Shown here: in pieces, positions 15,130-21,519 of the stretch | Layout of the letters: every line of letters starts with the position of its first letter | How positions within the stretch are numbered: the stretch's first letter is position 1 | Origin: CAZOLI01 sp964580675 | Lineage (GTDB): Bacteria > Planctomycetota > MHYJ01 > CAYXQY01 | Direction of reading: 5' to 3' | DNA length: 21,519 bases | Assembly: GCA_964580675.1 (NCBI GenBank) | Contig: CAZOLI010000040.1 | Span: 1-21,519 of the forward strand | Program-made: the position numbers and the translations under genes | The notes under the pieces: model-generated | What the model was told of the DNA's origin: nothing | Databases searched by the model: none | The model's input: the letters and a program-made list of their open reading frames with translations, nothing else

Positions 15130-18100
15130 TTATTTTCGGATTCTGGCCGTCCGGGATGAGCCGTATCCGTTGATGTCGGTGTTGTACATAAGTTCCGCGG
15201 ACGGGGCAAGAACGGTATACGCCCCGGCAAACAGGGGACGCATCCGGTACGTAAAGGTTTTTGTTTCGCCTTCCTCCATCCGTCGGACGAAAAACAGGGC
15301 TTTCTCGTACCGGGCCTCGAACCGGGAGAAGCTTCCCGTTCCGGAACCCTTTACCACTTCACAGCCGGCGGGCACCGGGGACTTCACCATCACGTAATCC
15401 GCGCTTCGATGGGACTGAACCGTAACGGTTACCTGTACTTCTTCCCCGATTTCCAGGGTGTCAAGCGGCTGGTCATACTGGGCCTCCACGTCCAGATCCT
15501 GGTCTTTCTCAGGGGGGGTCCCGGAATGAAACTGTGTCATGGCCACCTCCACGTCGAAGGAAAACGCCCCGTTCTCCTGCGGCGTCGAAAATTGAAACTG
15601 CTGCTGCCCGGCCGGGACCGAGGCAAAATCGGCGCGGAACTTGCTTTCGGTGGGATTGTTGACGTCCACCAGAAGCGACCGTGCCTGACTGTCGTTCATT
15701 TTCACCTCCAGTCTGCGCCGGAACGCCGGTTTTTCGTCTCGTGCCTCACCGTCGTCCTCTCCGTTACCGGCCACCTTCCCGGCCCCACCGAGTCCCTCCA
15801 CGGCCAGAATGGTATTGACGGCCACGGCGGTTTCTTTTGTGGCCCCCCAGCTGTTGCCGTTCTTCTGATTCATAAGCCAGTCCATGGCGTCATCGATGGC
15901 CGGGTGATCCGGCTTCACCGCATCAAGCGCCTGAAGGGCGTAACCGGTGGCTTCGATGGACATGTCGTCCCAGGTTTTGTAATACTTCGCTCCGGGATCC
16001 CAGTGATTGTTCTGAGCGGCCTCCACCAGCGGTTTCACGAGTTTTTCCGCCTCCTCCCTTCGATCGTTACGCACAAGCGTAAGCATCAGGAGTGCGCGGG
16101 AATACGAATTCAGTTTTTCCACGTTCTCAAGCACCCGCTTTTCCACGGTACCCAGCGCAAATGCCTCGTAGGCGAGCCGGTCCAGCACGTCCTCGTTGTC
16201 CATCATCTCGCGAAGTCGCTCACGGCCCCGTTTCAGGGAGACATCATCGACCGGATACCCGAGCTCATTCGCCCTGGAGAGCCCCCGAACGACCGTCGCC
16301 GTCATGAACGGATCGTCCGGATCTCGCTTGTACCATCCCCAGCCGCCGGACTCATGCTGGAACCGCTCCAGTCGCTGGATGCCTTTCTGCATCTTGTCCT
16401 CGAACGACCGGCTGAACTTGTCAGCGGGAATGCCGCGCTGTTTCAGAACCTCGGCGACGTTCAATGTTGGCACGAACCGTGCCAGTGTCTGTTCCGTTCA
16501 GCCATGCGGATACTTCGACAGATACCCCAGGGCGTCCAGTATCCGGGTGAGGTTTGATTGTTTCGGATGCAGACGGAGACGAAGACGTTCCACGTCCTCC
16601 GGCACCTGTACGGTACAGCCGGATCCGGAGTTGCATTCTTTCCGGCGTGTAATGGTTTCCCGGTATCCCACCCGGTTAATGGGCACACTTATCTCCATGC
16701 CGTCCGAGTAGTCCCCGGAATGGGCCCGTACGGTCAGGGTCTTTTCCTTGCTCTCTCCCGCCGTTACCTCCCATTTTGCGACCGCCGGTTTGCCGGGAGA
16801 CACCTCGATTGTTTTCGGGGGTTTGTCGTTCAACCGGACCGTTGCGGACCGCGTTTTGTCGGTGTAATTATACACCTGTACCCGGACCTGAGCCCGGTCA
16901 CCCCGAACGAAAAATTTCGGTGCGTTAATTTTGGCGAAGAACGGTTTCTGGGTGCTCACCCGTTCCATCTCCTCCCCGACCGCACCGGCCCTGTTGATGC
17001 CGCGCGCCGTCAGCCGTGTGGTGGTCATCTGCTCGGGAAGACGGAAGGAAATCCGGGCCTCTCCGTTCTCGTCCGTCTTAATGGAGGGGCCCCAGAAGGC
17101 GGTGTCCGGAAAATACGTTCGCACCTCCGCCTGTTCCCGGGGTTCCTTCACCAGTATGCCACCAAATGACCCACTGGCGAACACATTCTCATACCGGTAG
17201 TACATCTGCATCGTCAGCGTACGGAACGCCAGCGCGGGCACCTGATGGTCTTTTCCGGCAAACCGTTCCGCATCCAGTTCAAGAAGGTTTTTCTTTATTT
17301 TCATGGTCCAGTCCTGCCAGCTATCGGCCGCCGCCCGTCCACCGGCGAACAGGCGCGTCGAAAGACACCACGCCATCACGTCGGTCGCTTCTTTGCCGGG
17401 CGTGTTCGCAAACAACCATCCCGCACCGCGCTGAATTCGGGCGTCGGCGGTGGATTCGGTGAGCCGGCTCAACCCCGCCGTGCCCGCGGCAACGGTCAGC
17501 GGCGAAGGCGGAAAACTGCTGAACCCGTTCCGTCCCACGTGTTCATCGAAGAACGACGTTGCCTGTTTCAGAACACGCTCCGAAACCTGCAAACCAGCTT
17601 TTTGAGCAGTTTCCAGGGCCAGTACCGAAAATACGGACGGCACAATTTTGCCTCTCCGCTGTGGGGATTCCGGATGCCAGCCGCCGTTTTCGGATTGGTT
17701 GGCCGTCAATCGCTGGAGCGCCGTCATGGCCGGCTTCTTTAATGAATCTGTCCCGGTCAGGCCATAAGCCTCCATCAGGGCCCGTGCAGCGAGGGCCTGG
17801 TTCAGCACCGGCGACGTGTTGTTGCCGGCAATGGAACCATCGTCCTTCATTCGTTCTATCAACCAGAACAATCCCTTCTTCACGACCTGACCGAAATTGA
17901 TTCCTTCGTGAACTTCGTTGCTTAGGTGGGTGTAACCGGCCCCCGACAGAGCAAGAAGTGCCAGTGAGGTGGAACCCACATCATTGATGGTGCCGCGTTT
18001 GGTCTGGAGCCGGCCCCTCCAGAAACCATCATCATCCTGACTCTTTACAAGTTCCATAAGACCATCCATCACATTATTCGATGTTCGACCGGCCCCGCCG

Positions 18101-21100
18101 CGTTTGCCCAGATCTTCGCTTCCTCCGCGGCCGGCGCCGAACGTTCCCCCCGCTCCGCCGCCGAGACCGATGGTTGCTTTCATATATAATCTTCCGTGCA
18201 TTTCATTCACCGGTCCCGCCACGGCAAATCGTGCCATTCGTGGTTCGTCCACGTGTTTTTCCCCGTCGTACCCGGTGATCGTCAATTCCTGATGATTCAT
18301 CGCCGCCGGCCGGTCCCGGTAAAAGTAGCGGTAAAGGGACGGGGTTTTGTCCTCGCCAAGCATGTAGATGGCTTCGTCCACGGCCGCCAGCGAAAACTCC
18401 ACGTCCGGACGGGACTTCAGCCGTACGGGAATGGTCTCCCCCGGGTTTCCCTGTTCCGGTGCATCAATCCGCACCGGTAGTTTCGCCGTCCGTACAGCGA
18501 AGGACGTCGACCCCCGGGTGTCGTCCCCGATTACCCAGGCCGACACGCCGGGATCCAGCACCGGCTCGGCCGGAAATGTCACGACGGCCTTCCCGTTCTC
18601 CAATTTCGCTTTCTTCAGGTCATAAATCCACTGATCCCCGAGAACCACCGTTACGGAACCCGTGGATACTTTTCGACTCTTCACGTTGAGCCGAATGGTT
18701 TCCCCGTATCCGTAGGAGGGGCTATCGGGAGCAATCGTCAGGACCGGCTCTCCGTTGGGCGACTCCCTCATCTGTTCCGGGTCGTCCTCTGTGTCCTTCT
18801 CCTGTTTTTTTCTGTCCGTTTGATCGGCCACGGATTTGTTCGCCTCCGTGTCTCTACCTTCATCCGGGGTTTCATTGTCGGATTCTTCATTTTCCTCTTC
18901 CGACGATTCTTCGGCTACGGGGAGCGTAAACTTCTTCTGTTTTGAGGCCAGCACCTCGCCGTCGCGAATCAGCTCGACCTCGACACGCTGTCCGCCGCTG
19001 GCCGGAACGAACCCATCCTGTACCTCAACCTTCTGATCGTTTACGCGTGCTTCGAGATGGGCTCCCTCAACGGGTTCCCCCCAGCGGTATCCTCCCCGAA
19101 CCCGGAACCCGTCCTTTACCGGATCCATGTTAATCACGTAATTCCGCTTGCGGTAATCCATGACCTCAAAGGTCTCTGTGTGTGTCTGACCTCCATACGA
19201 AATAATTAATTTATGCGTGGCTCGGCGGGCGGAAAGAGCAAGTTGATGGGCCCCGTGAAATGTGCCGTACTCCCCGGCCACAAATTTCTTCGCGTAGACC
19301 TCCGAGTCCCCGTTGGTAATTCGAACAGAGACCTCCTCCCCGCTGCCCGGTTTCCACCGGCGGGACGCGTCCGGACCCATCCGGTCCTTCGGCTTCCGGA
19401 GGATGCCCCGAAACCGAACCCGGTCTCCCGCTTTGTACACCGGGCGATCCGTGTACACCAACAGCCGGGGACCGTTATCCGATGCTTCGTCCTTCGATAT
19501 TTTCGGTGTTGACACATCCGCGGCGGCGCGGAAAAACTGCCCGTTCCCGGAGGCAAAAATATATTTTCGGGAATGCTTTTTTCGCAGATCTTCATGAGTG
19601 CCGTGGTGGAAACAATTCTGACATCCGGCACAGCAATCTTTGTGTTCCTCACAGATGTAATTTTTCCACCTTCCAACCACCCGCTCCTCAAGATTTGATG
19701 TGGTTGTCAGTCGAAGATTTCCGGTTTCCCGGATCTCGTGGTCACCGGAGGAGATTGAAAACCCGGTATCAGACAGCGTTATTGCCGTCTGTTCCGGAAG
19801 AGCAAACACCTCGCCGGAAATATTCGTACGCGAGGCAATAAAGGTTGCCTCTACGTGACGCCCCTCCGCGACCACCCGATAGGTCCCGAGGTTTCGCACC
19901 GGGAGGTCAATGGTGGTTTCGTTCTTCTGTAATTTGACCGTCTCTTTGTATTCCGGTGTTCCGTCTCGTCCCTTCTCCCGCTGGTTATCCAGGAATTCTG
20001 ACAGTTTTTTCTCCCTGTCCGGCAGGTTTTTCTCAACGGGATAAAACGAAAACGTTAGTTTGTTCAGGTTCTCCACCCGGACGTCCACCGGAAGGACTTC
20101 ATCCGTGGTGACCATGCTGTCTGTCTTAATTTCAAGTGACGGATTGGATCTCGTTTTTGTCCGCCAGATGGCGTCCGTCCGGTACGGCGAGGACGGATCA
20201 CCGGCAATCTGGTCCACCGACCCTTCCAGCGGATGCGGAATCGTTACGTCGTGTTTGTTCAGCAATTTTTTGGCCGTCTCCCGGTCGCCCACGTAAAGGT
20301 ATGCCCGGGCCAATTTCCGGGCCAGTTGTCCATCCGAGGTGAGCGTCGAGTCAAACTCTTTTCGGATTTGGTCAAGGATGTTCTGTTTTCGTCGTTCCAT
20401 CGCGGCCTGAAGGGATCCATCAAGGAGTGGTACGTAATACCAGGTTCGATGCTGTTCGGAACCAGAATTCGTGACATCCATCTCCGCTTCCCGAAACACG
20501 AAACGATGCGGTCTGTCAGCTGAATATTCCTGTGAACCCTCCTTCACCGGAAAGAAAAAGCCCTGCCGGCCCACGAAGGAAACCGGGGACAGTTTGTCCG
20601 CGTTCGGGGCTTTGGGCTGCAGAGCGGGACGGTGAATGTTACGCAAAATTTTGCTTGCCAGGTCCCGTTTTTCCGTTTGATCCCGGAATTCCTGATAGAG
20701 TCGTTCCAGTTTGAACGGTTTCGAGGAATACGCGAGCAGATACCGGCCAGGATGCTTGCTTTCGGCGGACCCTTCCGTTTCATTCGATTGATTCTTATCG
20801 TCCCCCTCATCGTCTTCGTTTTCCGCCTCCTCGTCCTCGGCGTGGAACAATACCGTGGATGGGGGAACCTGGTCGAACACCCCCCGGGTCCGGAGCCGGT
20901 TCAACCGGTCTCTTGCGTTCGCGACCCGCCTGCTGCTTTTTTCCAATTCGATGGTTTTCCGGTAGTGGAACCGTGCCTCCCGGAACAACCCGACCTGACG
21001 AAACGACTCCGCCAGTTGAAATTCCCGCTCGGGATCCCCCATCAACATGTAACTTTCTTCGTTCTTTCCTTTCGGTTGGTGGTTGCGCGTCCAGCTGCCG

Positions 21101-21366
21101 GCGTAGGCATGCATGCCGCTGTCCGGGTCCGAAAAATGACGTATCCGGTTCGTGACGTACCGGTACGCCTCCGTTCGGTCCGCAAAAAATGCCGGATCCC
21201 CGGAATGCGAAGAGGCCTTGGTCCCATCTGAACGGGATTCCGGGGACGATTCCGGGGCATCCTGGTTCTCCGGCGAGGAGGAACCGGAAAACGACCGGAA
21301 AAGGAAAAAACTTGCAAGAAGAAACGCGGACAAAACGGCAAACGCAATTCCTTTCTTTTTGGACAT
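15130..21366 (-). CDS. Giant alpha-2-macroglobulin with TGA at the thioester cysteine (candidate selenoprotein)
   Basis: Read through the TGA at 16500-16498 (codon 1623) the frame gives 2078 residues. The start is ATG 21366 with AGGAGA 9 nt upstream. Residues ~7-27 are a signal peptide or anchor without lipobox. A helical TPR-like N-terminal region, beta-rich MG domains with the MG2 hallmark YTDRPVYKAGD (638-648), MG6 (VDEAIYML), a Gly-rich linker (~1068-1098), an inserted toroid-like domain (~1100-1365), then DTAFWGPSIKTDENG follow. YPHG-(TGA)-TEQ matches YPxGCxEQ of thioester A2Ms. After it come the thioester domain (GGWGW 1674-1678, SWGATKETAVAV ~1839-1850) and the C-terminal domain (DYVMVKSPVPAG, MYNTDINGYG). 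A Cys/His-rich insert lies at 572-591. Bacterial A2Ms trap proteases in the periplasm and link to them through the thioester. If the TGA were a stop, the product would end just before the thioester domain. A GTG at 16473 has no ribosome site, so a separate second gene is unlikely. Confidence 0.85.
16468..16500 (-). promoter_or_regulatory. In-frame TGA with SECIS-like hairpin
   Basis: On the minus strand, TGA (16500-16498) is followed after 13 nt by TGGCACG-GTT-CGTGCCA (16484-16468), a perfect 7-bp stem. The apical loop is GUU, or GGUUC if the closing pair opens. The loop begins 20 nt after the UGA. Known bacterial SECIS elements place a small apical loop with G in its first positions about 16-37 nt after the UGA, inside the coding sequence, for SelB binding; in E. 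coli fdhF the loop is GGUCU. The geometry fits. The hairpin is also coding sequence (LARFVP), so chance pairing is possible. Working recoding would need selA, selB, selC and selD elsewhere in the genome; none is in this window. Confidence 0.6.
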
Positions 21367-21519
21367 GATGTGTGTTCTCCTGAACGTTGTAATAATCGGG
21401 GTTATTCATGCATCATTTTTACTCGACCCCGGCCTCCCGATGCACACCTTATAACGTAAAGTATCGAAAAACGTTCACTGTGACCGAATCCGTGATTTCA
21501 CAACTCACAGGTGTCTGGG
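21367..21519 (-). promoter_or_regulatory. Upstream region of the alpha-2-macroglobulin gene
   Basis: The Shine-Dalgarno AGGAGA lies at 21381-21376. A possible -10, TTATAA (21454-21449), has a weak -35, TGAACG (21477-21472), at 17-bp spacing, giving a leader of roughly 75 nt. A short imperfect dyad (TCAC-A-GTGA) lies next to the -35 and might be an operator. The promoter call is weak. Confidence 0.35.

Noticed and set aside
15130..16473. A separate 447-residue gene starting at GTG 16473
   Set aside because: It is in the same frame as the upstream A2M frame, separated only by one TGA and eight sense codons. It has no ribosome site and begins inside the thioester domain, so it is the C-terminal part of one protein.
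15409..16557. Long plus-strand frame (382 codons) opposite the A2M thioester domain
   Set aside because: No recognisable domain; lies wholly antisense to well-conserved A2M motifs.
1..21519. Genome-wide reassignment of TGA to an amino acid
   Set aside because: TGA properly ends the cytochrome, glycosyltransferase, membrane HEAT, YaiO-type and kinase genes, including an ATGA overlap, so it is a normal stop here.

Overview
The window reads like a chromosomal segment of a Gram-negative bacterium from the Planctomycetota/PVC group or a similar uncultured lineage. The reasons are outer-membrane-type beta-barrels, lipoproteins, secreted HEAT-repeat proteins, prenyltransferase/squalene-oxidase-type repeats, and a Ser/Thr kinase with a DWG (not DFG) motif fused to an FGE-sulfatase-like domain. 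The taxonomic guess is inference only. I see no IS elements, CRISPR arrays, tRNAs, rRNAs or phage genes. Shine-Dalgarno use is patchy: strong before the alpha-2-macroglobulin and YaiO-type genes, weak or absent before several others. TGA is the ordinary stop codon of at least five genes.

Layout. (i) 1-2579, minus: a lipoprotein gluzincin (HELTH) followed by a propeller-like region and a probable beta-barrel, cut by the window edge. (ii) 2649-3233, plus: a truncated prenyltransferase/squalene-oxidase-type gene with an in-frame TGA, probably a relic. (iii) 3243-4661 and 4787-6991, minus: a six-haem lipoprotein cytochrome preceded by a large exported HEAT-repeat protein. (iv) 6992-7747: a gene-poor stretch that holds a short decayed copy of the HEAT gene. 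(v) 7748-11750: a divergent polysaccharide module. The minus arm is a membrane HEAT protein overlapping a processive GT2 glycosyltransferase by ATGA; the plus arm is a TPR lipoprotein with a YaiO-type barrel. (vi) 11817-14918, minus: zinc-ribbon/kinase/coiled-coil/FGE-like protein. (vii) 15130-21366, minus: a giant alpha-2-macroglobulin (A2M).

The most striking observation is in the A2M gene. Two open frames, 21366-16498 and 16473-15130, are one continuous reading frame broken only by a single TGA at 16500-16498. That TGA sits exactly where the thioester cysteine of the CxEQ motif belongs: the frame reads YPHG-TGA-TEQ. A perfect 7-bp hairpin with a G-first GUU loop starts 13 nt after the TGA, and its loop lies 20 nt after it, which is the geometry of bacterial SECIS elements. 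The simplest reading is a selenocysteine-containing A2M whose reactive bond would be a selenoester. The main alternative is a single nonsense mutation. The same A2M also carries a second alpha/alpha-toroid-like domain inserted after a glycine-rich linker, near where a bait region would lie, and a Cys/His-rich insert.

The A2M, kinase, cytochrome and protease genes have no obvious common pathway. All but the kinase look exported or envelope-bound, so the region is best seen as a cell-envelope and surface-function neighbourhood.
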